Source: NS-11 sp036505795 (GTDB taxonomy: Bacteria; Nitrospirota; Nitrospiria; Nitrospirales; NS-4). Taken from it: a stretch of DNA of 22,269 nt. Below, in pieces: positions 14,937-22,269 of the stretch (within the stretch, counting starts at the first letter, position 1; each line of letters begins with the position of its first letter). A program made the translations under genes and the position numbers. The stretch covers positions 1-22,269 of the forward strand of contig DASXSU010000088.1 of assembly GCA_036505795.1 (NCBI GenBank), read 5' to 3'. Below the pieces are notes generated by a model. It saw only the letters and a list, made by a program, of their open reading frames with translations, had not been told where the DNA came from and did no database searches.

Positions 14937-16712
14937 ATGTCGGCAGGGGTCGTGAGAGAAACGGTGTTGGCCACTTTGCGTGACGCCTTGGACGAAGCAC
15001 GGGCGACCGGCGAGCTGAACCTGAGCGTGCAGCCGGCGCTGGTTCTGGACGTTCCGAAGAAGGCCGGCTGGGGGGATCTTGCGACGACCGTCGCGATGAC
15101 TCTTTCCGCATCCGAGCGACAATCACCCGGAAAGATCGCTGAGATCATCGCCGATCGCCTTCGGACTCATTCGGATGTGCTTGAGCGGATTGAGGTCGTG
15201 CCGCCCGGGTTCATCAATCTGACTATCAAGCGGGACCTCTGGCTTCGGGTGCTCATCGAAGTCGAAGCGCAAGGAGAGCGATATGGGCGGTCCAGTATCG
15301 GTCAAGGGCAGCGCGTGCTCCTGGAGTATGTGAGCGCGAACCCGACGGGACCACTGCATATGGGGCACGGCCGGGGAGCCGCCCTGGGCGGCGCTCTCGC
15401 CAATCTCCTCCGTGCAACCGGCCATGATGTCACCGCGGAATACTACATCAATGACGCCGGCCGACAAATGAAGCTGTTGGCCGAATCAGTGGCAGCCCGG
15501 TACCGCGAGCTCTTGGGTGTAGACGCGGTATTCCCGGAGGATGGGTATCGCGGAGCCTATATCGAGAAAATCGCAGCCGAGCTGCTCGCATCTCGTCGTG
15601 TGAATGGACAAGAGCTCTTGCCGTCAAACGTGGAAGAGGTGTGCCGGACATGGGCCTATCGCGAAATGCTTCAGGCCATAAAGGCCGATCTGGCGCTATT
15701 CAATCTGCATTTTGATACGTGGTCGTCCGAAGCGATGCTGTTTGAAAGCAAGGCAGTAGAGCGGTCGCTGGACATGCTGAAGTCCAAGGGCTATGTGTTT
15801 GAGCAGGAGGGCGCCGAATGGTTTCGCTCGACCGCGTTCGGCGACGACAAAGACCGCGTGATTCGCAAGAAAGACGGGGAGTTCACCTACCTGGCCTCCG
15901 ATATCGCTTATCATTATGACAAGCTCAGCCGGGGCTACGATCTGCTGATCAACATCTGGGGCGCGGATCACCATGGTTATATTCCGCGGATGCAGGCTGT
16001 GGTCCAGGCTTTTGACTATCCCAAGGATCGGCTTAAGATTCTGCTCGTTCAGATCGTGAACCTGCTTCGCGGGGGACGTCGCGTCACGATGTCGAAGCGG
16101 GCCGGTGAACTGATCACCCTGCGTGAGGTGGTGGAAGAGGTCGGGGCGGACGCCGCCAAATTCATCTTTTTGACGCGGCGCTCCGACACCCAGCTTGATT
16201 TTGACCTGGAGCTTGCCAAGCAGAAGTCAGCCGACAATCCGGTCTATTACGTTCAATATGCGCACGCTAGAATAGCGAGCATTTTCCGGGTGGCGGCGGA
16301 ACGAGGCATACGGATACCCGGTACCGCAGAAGTTAATTTGGCGCTCTTGGAGTCGCCTGATGAACTCAGCTTGATCAAAGCGCTGGCGGAATATCCTCCG
16401 GTGATTGAGGCGAGCGCGCAGGCATTAGAGCCTCATCGGATCACCTACTACCTGCAAGATCTGGCCGCACGCCTGCACACCTATTATTATAAGCACCGCA
16501 TATTGCCACCAGCCCTTGAGGCTGAGGTGGAGAAGGAAGAAGATGCGGGGCTGGCGGGTGCAAATATCCCGCTTGAGATCGAGCCCGAACGCAAACGGGA
16601 AGTCATCGACCCCTCGCTGACAGCAGCCCGTCTTTGTCTCCTGGGCCGCGTGCAGACGGTGATACGCAATGGTTTGGGTATTCTGGGTGTGTCCGCTCCG
16701 GAGAGGATGTAA
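14937..16712 (+). CDS. argS: Arginyl-tRNA synthetase
   Basis: This 591-residue class I aminoacyl-tRNA synthetase charges tRNA-Arg in the cytoplasm. It has the ArgS N-terminal domain with GDLAT..AM, then EYVSANPTGPLHMGHGRG with the HIGH motif as HMGH (141-144), YYINDAGRQ, and FTYLASDIAYH. WGADHHGYIPRMQA follows, then the KMSKR equivalent TMSKR (384-388). The C-terminal anticodon-binding domain contains YVQYAHARIASI. Length is normal for the family. Its stop shares one base with the ATG of tgt, so the two are coupled. Confidence 0.97.
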   Translation: MSAGVVRETVLATLRDALDEARATGELNLSVQPALVLDVPKKAGWGDLATTVAMTLSASERQSPGKIAEIIADRLRTHSDVLERIEVVPPGFINLTIKRDLWLRVLIEVEAQGERYGRSSIGQGQRVLLEYVSANPTGPLHMGHGRGAALGGALANLLRATGHDVTAEYYINDAGRQMKLLAESVAARYRELLGVDAVFPEDGYRGAYIEKIAAELLASRRVNGQELLPSNVEEVCRTWAYREMLQAIKADLALFNLHFDTWSSEAMLFESKAVERSLDMLKSKGYVFEQEGAEWFRSTAFGDDKDRVIRKKDGEFTYLASDIAYHYDKLSRGYDLLINIWGADHHGYIPRMQAVVQAFDYPKDRLKILLVQIVNLLRGGRRVTMSKRAGELITLREVVEEVGADAAKFIFLTRRSDTQLDFDLELAKQKSADNPVYYVQYAHARIASIFRVAAERGIRIPGTAEVNLALLESPDELSLIKALAEYPPVIEASAQALEPHRITYYLQDLAARLHTYYYKHRILPPALEAEVEKEEDAGLAGANIPLEIEPERKREVIDPSLTAARLCLLGRVQTVIRNGLGILGVSAPERM

Positions 16713-17827
16713 TGGCAATTCCCACCTTTACTCTAATCAGGAAAGACGGACAAGCCCGCCTCGGCGAACTGCAAACGATGCATGGTGGGATCACCACGCC
16801 CGCCTTCATGCCGGTGGGCTCGCAAGCGACGGTAAAAGGAATCTCTCCTGAGGAATTGACCGCTCTGGGCGCCCAGATGATCCTCTGTAACGCTTACCAT
16901 TTGTACCTGCGGCCCGGTCATCAAACCATTCAATCCATCGGCGGCCTGCATCGCTTTATGGGCTGGTCCGGCGCTATCCTGACCGATAGCGGCGGCTATC
17001 AAATCTTCAGCCTCGCTCCGTTGTGCAAAGTGAATGACGATGGCGTGACCTTTCAATCTCATTTGGATGGTTCCCTGCATCATGTGACACCTGAGCTTGC
17101 CATCGAGATCCAGGAGTCGTTAGGGTCGGATGTCGCCATGGTCCTGGACGAATGCCTTCGTTATCCGGCGACCACGGAGGAGGCCGAAGCTTCCCTCCGG
17201 CGAACGAACGCCTGGGCGCAACGCTGTCGAGACGCTCGTCGCCGTCCGGATCAAGCTGTCTTCGGCATCGTGCAAGGAGGCCACTACCCGGACCTGCGCG
17301 CTCGGGCGGCGGCCGAGGTGGCGCGCATTGGATTTGATGGCTATGCGCTTGGAGGGCTGAGTGTCGGGGAAGATAAGGGATTGATGCACGGCGCCATCGA
17401 GGCGTCCGTGGCCGAGCTGCCGGAATCAGCGCCCAGATACTTAATGGGTGTCGGCACGCCGGAGGATCTGCTCGAAGGCGTCTCGCGCGGCATCGATTTG
17501 TTTGATTGCGTCATGCCGACCCGCCATGGACGCACCGGTTGGCTGTTCACGTCGTTCGGAAGGCTGCTGATCAAGAACGCGCAGTACGCCAAAGACGAGT
17601 CGCCCATCGATCCGGCCTGCTCCTGTCCGGTCTGCCGGAAATATTCCCGCGCCTACTTGCGTCACCTTTTTTTGGCAAAGGAGATGCTAGGGGTGCGCTT
17701 AAATACTCTGCACAACCTCCATTACATCCTCCAGTTCATGCGCGATATGCGCGAGGCCATCCGCGAAGAGCGTCTCGCCGAATTTAGGTCCGCCTTCTAT
17801 GCCACCCGGGTGGCTTACCAAGCATGA
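16712..17827 (+). CDS. tgt: tRNA-guanine transglycosylase (queuine tRNA-ribosyltransferase)
   Basis: This 371-residue enzyme exchanges guanine-34 for preQ1 in tRNAs with GUN anticodons, a step of queuosine synthesis. Visible motifs are TPAFMPVGSQATVK, TDSGGYQ (with active-site D92), VLDECLRYP, GIVQGG, YALGGLSVGE and the nucleophile region DLFDCVMPTRHGRTG (D265). The zinc site is C303, C305, C308 and H334. ATG 16712 is preferred because it overlaps the argS stop; starts further upstream would lie inside argS. Its stop overlaps the yajC start (ATGA), fitting the common tgt-yajC-secD-secF gene order. Confidence 0.97.
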   Translation: MAIPTFTLIRKDGQARLGELQTMHGGITTPAFMPVGSQATVKGISPEELTALGAQMILCNAYHLYLRPGHQTIQSIGGLHRFMGWSGAILTDSGGYQIFSLAPLCKVNDDGVTFQSHLDGSLHHVTPELAIEIQESLGSDVAMVLDECLRYPATTEEAEASLRRTNAWAQRCRDARRRPDQAVFGIVQGGHYPDLRARAAAEVARIGFDGYALGGLSVGEDKGLMHGAIEASVAELPESAPRYLMGVGTPEDLLEGVSRGIDLFDCVMPTRHGRTGWLFTSFGRLLIKNAQYAKDESPIDPACSCPVCRKYSRAYLRHLFLAKEMLGVRLNTLHNLHYILQFMRDMREAIREERLAEFRSAFYATRVAYQA

Positions 17828-18156
17828 GGCTCACATTTCCTGCCTTGGCACAGGTCGCGACACCGGCGGCCGCTCCGTCCATCGTGGAGCAGTTGCTTCA
17901 GATGCTGCCGATGTTCGTGCTTATCGTGGTGATTTTCTATTTTGTGATCTACCGGCCTCAGAAGCAGCAACGTGACAAGCATAAAACGATGCTCAACGAT
18001 CTCAAGAAGGGCGATAAAGTGATCACGACAGGGGGCATTTGGGGCACTGTGACGAATATCGGCAAAGAGACGGTCACCCTTCAAGTATCCGAAAACGCCA
18101 AGATCAAAGTCATGCGGGAGCACATCGGACGACTTCGTGGAGAAGAAAATGACTGA
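17824..18156 (+). CDS. yajC: Preprotein translocase accessory subunit YajC
   Basis: This 110-residue protein has one transmembrane helix (about 29-45, MFVLIVVIFYFVIYRP) and the typical YajC continuation RPQKQQRDKHKTML, then LKKGDKVITTGGIWGTV and a charged end. It is a small inner-membrane partner of SecDF in the Sec translocase. The start overlaps the tgt stop by four bases (ATGA), and secD begins 12 nt after its stop. A slightly long Ala/Pro-rich N-terminus precedes the helix. Confidence 0.95.
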   Translation: MRLTFPALAQVATPAAAPSIVEQLLQMLPMFVLIVVIFYFVIYRPQKQQRDKHKTMLNDLKKGDKVITTGGIWGTVTNIGKETVTLQVSENAKIKVMREHIGRLRGEEND

Positions 18157-18168
18157 GGCCAAACCCGC

Positions 18169-19806
18169 ATGAAGCCGGTTCGCGGCCGAGTCATTCTCCT
18201 GAGTCTAGCGGTCATCCTGTCCGCCATTCTGTTCATCCCTTCCACCCCTCTATTCAGCCACATGCCCGAATGGTGGAAACAGTATCTCCCGAACAAAGGG
18301 ATCACTTTGGGACTCGACTTACAAGGCGGGATCCATCTGGTCTTGGAAGTTGAAAGTGACCGCGCCGTTGAAATCGCCGTTGATCGCACATCCAATAGTC
18401 TTACCGAGCTGCTGGCCGAGAAGAAGATTCCGGTAGAGTCTGTGAAGCGGACGTCGCCGACAGAAATCACTGTCGCGCTGGTATCGCCTGAGGGGAAAGA
18501 TGCTGTCCAGAAAGCAGTGGACGATCAGTTCCCTACCTTGACCGGTCGCTCGCCGAGTGATCGCGTGATGGTTTTCTCCATCAGGGGCGACGAAGCCGAG
18601 CGCATCAAGAAACAGTCCGTGAGCCAGGCGCTCGAGACGATACGCAACCGTATTGACGAATTCGGGGTCTCGGAGCCGTTAATACAGCAGCAGGGCCTTC
18701 GCCAGATCGTCGTGCAGCTTCCGGGGGTGAAGGATCCCGGCCGGGCCAAGGCGCTGATCAAAAACACCGCGCTGCTTGAGTTTAAAATGTTGGACGACGA
18801 CAGTTCCGTTGCCAAAGAGTTGCCAAGCCGTGTGCCGGCGGGAAAGGAAGAAGAGATACTGAAGGAGTTCGGTCCAAAGATTCCGCCTGATGACGAAATC
18901 CTGTTCGAACGAAACGTCGACAAAGAAACCGGCCGCGTGACTAAAACGCCGTTTATCGTGAAGAAGCGCGCGGTGCTGACGGGGGATGTCCTGACCGATG
19001 CGCGGGTATCGATCGGCGAGTTTCAGAACGCGTATGTTTCCATTAACTTCGACAACACGGGGGCAAAGCTGTTTGAGCGGATTACGGCCGAAAACGTCAA
19101 GAAACGCATGGCGATTATCCTGGATAACACGATTTATTCGGCGCCGGTGATTCAAGAGCGAATCGGCGGAGGGCGGGCGCAGATCACCGGTACGTTCACG
19201 ACCGAGGAGGCGAACGATTTGGCGATCGTGCTGCGGGCGGGCGCGCTCCCAGCTCCTGTCAAGATTCTACAGGATCTCACCGTCGGGCCGTCCCTCGGCC
19301 GTGATTCAATTCAGAAAGGGGTCCTCTCCACTATCATTGCCGGCGGCGTTGTGGTCGTCTTCATGATCTTCTACTACCGGATGTCAGGGGCGATCGCGGA
19401 TTTTGCGCTGATGCTCAATCTCGTGTGCCTCCTGGGTGCCTTGGCCGGACTGAACGCGACGCTGACGCTACCCGGCATTGCCGGTATCATTCTCACAATC
19501 GGGATGGGAGTTGACTCCAACGTCCTGATCTTCGAACGTATTCGGGAGGAGCTGAGAACCGGTAAGCCGGTGAGGCCGGCCGTCGACGCCGGATACGACA
19601 AGGCATTTCTCACCATTGTGGACTCGCATGTCACCACACTGATCACCGGGTTGGCGCTCTTTCTCTTCGGGACCGGTCCGATCAAGGGCTTCGCGGTCAC
19701 GTTGTGTTTAGGCATAGCGATCAACTTGTTTACGGCGCTGGTCGGGACGAAGGTAATTTTCGATCTGATCAACCGTCGCGGGCGCGTCGAACGGCTGAGC
19801 ATCTGA
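18169..19806 (+). CDS. secD: Protein translocase subunit SecD
   Basis: This 545-residue inner-membrane protein uses the proton motive force with SecF to complete export through SecYEG. It shows the N-terminal helix (about 4-25), the family motif LGLDLQGGIHLVLEV, the first periplasmic domain with RIDEFGVSEPLIQQQG, and the later ISINFD-like VSINFDNTGAKLF. The C-terminal helices carry LPGIAGIILTIGMGVDSNVLIFERIREEL. Length is normal. Its TGA stop (19804-19806) is followed in the same frame by open codons into secF. Confidence 0.97.
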   Translation: MKPVRGRVILLSLAVILSAILFIPSTPLFSHMPEWWKQYLPNKGITLGLDLQGGIHLVLEVESDRAVEIAVDRTSNSLTELLAEKKIPVESVKRTSPTEITVALVSPEGKDAVQKAVDDQFPTLTGRSPSDRVMVFSIRGDEAERIKKQSVSQALETIRNRIDEFGVSEPLIQQQGLRQIVVQLPGVKDPGRAKALIKNTALLEFKMLDDDSSVAKELPSRVPAGKEEEILKEFGPKIPPDDEILFERNVDKETGRVTKTPFIVKKRAVLTGDVLTDARVSIGEFQNAYVSINFDNTGAKLFERITAENVKKRMAIILDNTIYSAPVIQERIGGGRAQITGTFTTEEANDLAIVLRAGALPAPVKILQDLTVGPSLGRDSIQKGVLSTIIAGGVVVVFMIFYYRMSGAIADFALMLNLVCLLGALAGLNATLTLPGIAGIILTIGMGVDSNVLIFERIREELRTGKPVRPAVDAGYDKAFLTIVDSHVTTLITGLALFLFGTGPIKGFAVTLCLGIAINLFTALVGTKVIFDLINRRGRVERLSI

Positions 19807-19838
19807 GGCTACGGGAAGGGGCGCGTCCAGGAGGAAAA

Positions 19839-19858
19839 GACCCGGCTCCGCCCGGGTC
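19839..19858 (+). promoter_or_regulatory. Hairpin in the secD-secF spacer
   Basis: GACCCGG (19839-19845) and CCGGGTC (19852-19858) form a 7-bp stem with a 6-nt loop. An AGGAGG (19829-19834) just upstream has no start codon at a usable distance. The spacer may tune SecF translation; this is inferred from sequence only. Confidence 0.4.
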
Positions 19859-19863
19859 AGGGC

Positions 19864-19900
19864 GGGTGGGTGCAACAGCGCCTGGGGTGGGTGGGTGCAA
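19864..19900 (+). repeat. 12-bp direct repeat at the secF start
   Basis: GGGTGGGTGCAA occurs at 19864-19875 and again at 19889-19900, a 25-bp period. The last A of the second copy is the first base of the secF ATG, and each copy contains in-frame GTG codons. It looks like a small local duplication. Confidence 0.75.
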
Positions 19901-20817
19901 TGGTTGAGGTTCTCGGCAAGACGTCGATCGACTTCATGGGATGGCGGCGCTATTCTTTCGCCGTGTCAGGGTTCTTTGTGCTGTTGGGGCTCATCGCCTT
20001 GTTTCAAATCTGGCGCGGAGCCGCAAATCTGGGGATCGATTTCGCGGGCGGGACGGCCGTGCAACTGAAATTCGAGCGGCCGATCTCGATCGAGAAGGCT
20101 CGAGAGATACTGCTCAAGACCGGCCTGGCTGAAGTTGAGCTCCAGGAGTTTTCCGCCGACAACAAACTTCTTGTCCGGGTAAAGGCCAAGACCACAATCG
20201 AAGAGAAAGTCGCCGACAAGGTGCTGAACGCCTTTCGCACGAATTTTCCTGACAACCCGTTTGTGGTGGACGCGAGCACCGAGATCGGTCCGACGATCGG
20301 ACAGAAGCTTCAAAAGGACGCGCTGATCGCGGTCGGGATCTCCATGATCGGAATCATTCTGTACGTCGCGGCGCGCTTTGAGTTTCGCTTCGGGATTGCC
20401 GCCGCCGTTGCCACCTTCCATGACGTGTTCGCGGTGCTCGGGATCTTCTATTTTCTGGACAAGGAAATCACGCTGTTGCTCGTCACGGCGCTGTTGACCC
20501 TCGCGGGATATTCGCTGACCGACACCGTGGTCGTCTTCGACCGGATTCGAGAAAATCTGAAAGTGCGCCACCGGGACCCGCTCGATGCTACCATTAACAA
20601 AGCGGTTAATCAGGTGCTTAGCCGGACCGTCGTCGTGTCCCTGACCGTGGTTCTGGTGCTGATTCCCCTGACTGTTTTCGGCGGGGAGGTGCTCCACGAC
20701 TTTGCGCTCGCCCTGCTCATGGGCGTGATCGTCGGCACCTATTCGTCAGTGTTCGTGGCGAGTCCATTACTGATTCTTTGGAAGGGCACCCCGGGCAAAC
20801 TTCTCCGCCGTCATTAA
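19900..20817 (+). CDS. secF: Protein translocase subunit SecF
   Basis: This 305-residue partner of SecD has six helices. It shows the N-terminal signature IDFMGWRRYSFAVSG, LGIDFAGGTAVQLKF, the EIGPTIGQKLQKDAL segment, FRFGIAAAVATFHDVFAVLG and the highly typical AGYSLTDTVVVFDRIREN. The stop is followed by a hairpin. The start is uncertain: ATG 19900 gives the normal N-terminus, while in-frame GTG at 19870 or 19891 would add up to ten residues and no good Shine-Dalgarno marks any of them. Translation may depend on coupling to secD. Confidence 0.95.
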   Translation: MVEVLGKTSIDFMGWRRYSFAVSGFFVLLGLIALFQIWRGAANLGIDFAGGTAVQLKFERPISIEKAREILLKTGLAEVELQEFSADNKLLVRVKAKTTIEEKVADKVLNAFRTNFPDNPFVVDASTEIGPTIGQKLQKDALIAVGISMIGIILYVAARFEFRFGIAAAVATFHDVFAVLGIFYFLDKEITLLLVTALLTLAGYSLTDTVVVFDRIRENLKVRHRDPLDATINKAVNQVLSRTVVVSLTVVLVLIPLTVFGGEVLHDFALALLMGVIVGTYSSVFVASPLLILWKGTPGKLLRRH

Positions 20818-20865
20818 CCGCGAGTTGAAAAGTAATAGGCGTCTCGTTTAACCGGAAGAAGAAGA

Positions 20866-20893
20866 CCGCGAAGGGACCGAAATCCCTCCGCGG
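20866..20893. terminator. Bidirectional terminator-like hairpin between secF and the - strand gene
   Basis: CCGCG..GGGA (20866-20876) pairs with TCCC..CGCGG (20883-20893), with one mismatch and a 6-nt loop. It lies between the 3' ends of two convergent genes. On the reverse strand it is followed by a pyrimidine-rich stretch (TCTTCTTCTTCC), but neither side has a clean T-run. Confidence 0.6.
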
Positions 20894-20933
20894 CCACTGA
20901 GAATGCAGAAAACTATAATGTCCAGAAAGGGGA

Positions 20934-21296
20934 CTAACGGGCGCTCTTGGCCGACTTGATGGAGATGGCGTGGCCGCTCGCGTCCGCCTGCGCCTCGATC
21001 TTATCGCCGACCTTAAGATCCCCTTCCTTCTTGGTCTCCGAGCTCACATGTAGTTTGACTTCTTTGCCCGCCGCATCTTTGACGACGTAGTTTTCGCCGT
21101 CGATCTTCAGCACTTCACCCTTGATCGTGCGGGCATTTGCGCCCTCTTTGGCCTTCTCTGCCGCCGCCGCTGCTCCACCAGTGGAACCGGGGGCTCCCAT
21201 CTCGGTAGAGCCGGGGGTTCCCGTATCAGCCGCGGAGGCCCAACCGCTCAAGCTCAGAATACAGCCCACAGCCATGATCCCTATCAGTTTTTTCAT
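20934..21296 (-). CDS. Small exported OB-like protein (DUF5666-type)
   Basis: This 120-residue protein has a classical signal peptide (MKKLIGIMAVGCILSLSGWA, cleavage near ASA-AD), a low-complexity Gly/Pro/Ala/Ser-rich linker and a C-terminal beta-rich domain of about 60 residues: TIKGEVLKIDGENYVVKDA, then KEVKLHVS and LKVGDKIEAQ. This pattern of short strands resembles DUF5666 and other small OB-fold periplasmic proteins, which are common in Nitrospira genomes as hypotheticals. A strong AGGAGGG Shine-Dalgarno precedes the ATG on the reverse strand. It is divergent from mutS2 and convergent to secF. Function unknown; no catalytic residues visible. Confidence 0.8.
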   Translation of the reverse strand: MKKLIGIMAVGCILSLSGWASAADTGTPGSTEMGAPGSTGGAAAAAEKAKEGANARTIKGEVLKIDGENYVVKDAAGKEVKLHVSSETKKEGDLKVGDKIEAQADASGHAISIKSAKSAR

Positions 21297-21441
21297 AAAC
21301 CCTCCTGTTGATAAAAAAAGCTAGTAGTTTTTATTACAAGAAACGAGGGTACGGAACAACCCCGACAAAAGCAGTAAGCGTGCGTTGCGGAAATTCCAAG
21401 GACCGTAGTAATCTGAGTTCACCAAAAAGTAGGGGGCAGCT

Positions 21442-22269
21442 GTGGCGGAACGCGAAGAACTTCTCACCAAGGCAGCCAGAGATCTGCAATGGGCGGCGAT
21501 CCTGGAGGCCCTGGCTTCCCAAGCGTCATCTTCAGTCGGAGCGGAACGCTGCCGTCGTATAAGGCTGGCCGGCTCGCTGGCTGAGACGCGGGCCGCTCTA
21601 GAGGAGACTGCCGAGATGGTCTCACTGGAACAAGGCAACCGCGCGTTGCCGATGGCGCACTTTCCGGATGCCCGGTCCACCATTGAACGGGCCGCCAAAG
21701 GAGCCCTTCTCAATGCGCCGGATTTGCGGGACATCTCGATTGTGTTAGGCCTGGTTGCTGACGTCCATCGCTTTCTTAAAAACCATCAGAGCGACGTGCC
21801 AAGACTTTGGACCCTCGGGACGGACCTTGATGATTTGGGTGCGCTAAAATCCGCCATCGATCACGCCATTGATCCTGATGGGAATATCCTGGAATCCGCC
21901 ACCCCGGAATTGCGGGCGCTCACTCGGCAGGCGAGCAGCCTCAAACAGAAAATTCGAGCGCGGCTGGAGGCGATCCTGGCGTCGTCTCAGTTTGCTGACA
22001 TTCTACAAGAGTCTTATTTCGCGCAACGAGAGAATCGATACGTCATTCCCGTGAAAGTGGAGCACAAGGGAGAGGTTCCGGGCATCATCCATGACGTCTC
22101 GGCGAGCGGCGCCACGGTCTTTATCGAGCCGCGAGATCTGATCGATCTCAACAATCATATCAAAGAAGCGGAGTTAGCGATCGAGCGGGAAGCCAGACGA
22201 ATTCTTCAGGACCTGAGCGATCAGATGGGCCATCATGACCAGTCTCTTCTCGGGGATCTGGAGATTCTC
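21442..22269 (+). CDS. mutS2: Endonuclease MutS2 (3' partial)
   Basis: Reading from GTG 21442, with AGGGGG at 21431-21436 as ribosome binding site, gives 276 codons running off the right edge. The sequence shows the MutS2 N-terminal half: helical core with LRDISIVLGLVADVHRFL, LKQKIRARLEAIL, and the diagnostic RYVIPVKVEHKGEVPGIIHD, VSASGATVFIEPRDLI and NNHIKEAELAIERE. The ATPase and C-terminal Smr nuclease domains would lie beyond the window. MutS2 proteins act in recombination control or in rescue of collided ribosomes rather than in mismatch repair. The gene is divergent from the exported OB-like protein. Confidence 0.93.
   Translation, partial: MAEREELLTKAARDLQWAAILEALASQASSSVGAERCRRIRLAGSLAETRAALEETAEMVSLEQGNRALPMAHFPDARSTIERAAKGALLNAPDLRDISIVLGLVADVHRFLKNHQSDVPRLWTLGTDLDDLGALKSAIDHAIDPDGNILESATPELRALTRQASSLKQKIRARLEAILASSQFADILQESYFAQRENRYVIPVKVEHKGEVPGIIHDVSASGATVFIEPRDLIDLNNHIKEAELAIEREARRILQDLSDQMGHHDQSLLGDLEIL

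Noticed and set aside
16634..16711. N-terminal extension of tgt
   Set aside because: It lies inside argS, and the Tgt family N-terminus matches the start at 16712.
20909..20922. TATAAT-like site sharing 14 bases (AAAACTATAATGTC) with the promoter at 6390-6403
   Set aside because: No -35 element at the right distance (CGGCCA there), and it lies between the 3' ends of convergent genes; the match is most likely chance.
21297..21441. Promoters in the divergent gap before mutS2
   Set aside because: The best - strand candidate (TTGTTC, 17 bp, TAATAA) is too weak to call; apart from the two ribosome sites nothing clear is visible.

Overview
The window looks like a chromosomal segment of a GC-rich Nitrospirota bacterium, most likely Nitrospira or a close relative. 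The main reason is a terminal-oxidase locus made of cytochrome-bd-like proteins (not heme-copper oxidases) beside membrane-anchored c-type cytochromes. One of these cytochromes is fused to an ethylbenzene-dehydrogenase-type heme-b domain like that of nitrite oxidoreductase gamma subunits. The assignment comes from recognising protein families; no database was searched.

Region 1 (1-6308), all on the + strand, is tightly packed. It holds the 3' part of a tandem PCP_red-domain protein, an unrecognised polytopic membrane protein, a bd-like oxidase (copy 1), an exported DUF3047-like protein, a small Gly-rich membrane protein and two membrane-anchored SUMF1 (FGE-fold) proteins that lack the catalytic cysteines. 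The gene spacing suggests one transcription unit.

Region 2 (6309-13235) begins with an AT-rich gap that carries a perfect sigma-70 promoter (TTGACA, 17 bp, TATAAT) and a possible tiny antisense membrane ORF. Two single-span small proteins follow (47 and 56 aa; the first was found by reading the sequence directly), then bd-like oxidase copy 2 with a perfect Shine-Dalgarno. After these come a five-span diheme cytochrome c with an extra four-cysteine insertion, a four-span monoheme cytochrome c, and a diheme/EB_dh fusion. A strong intrinsic terminator closes the unit. The two oxidase copies align without gaps over most of their length. Both keep several heme ligands of CydA but lack the quinol-binding Q-loop, and no cydB is present. 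The likely electron donor is therefore cytochrome c or a dedicated multiheme module rather than quinol.

Region 3 (13260-20893) is housekeeping: mobA (molybdenum cofactor, relevant to nitrite oxidoreductase), a GT9 glycosyltransferase, argS, tgt, yajC, secD and secF, in a compact co-directional run ended by a hairpin. secD and secF lie in the same reading frame with only one stop codon between them.

Region 4 (20934-22269) has a small exported OB-like protein on the - strand, divergent from the 5' part of mutS2, which runs off the window. I see no tRNA, rRNA, CRISPR array, insertion sequence or phage gene.
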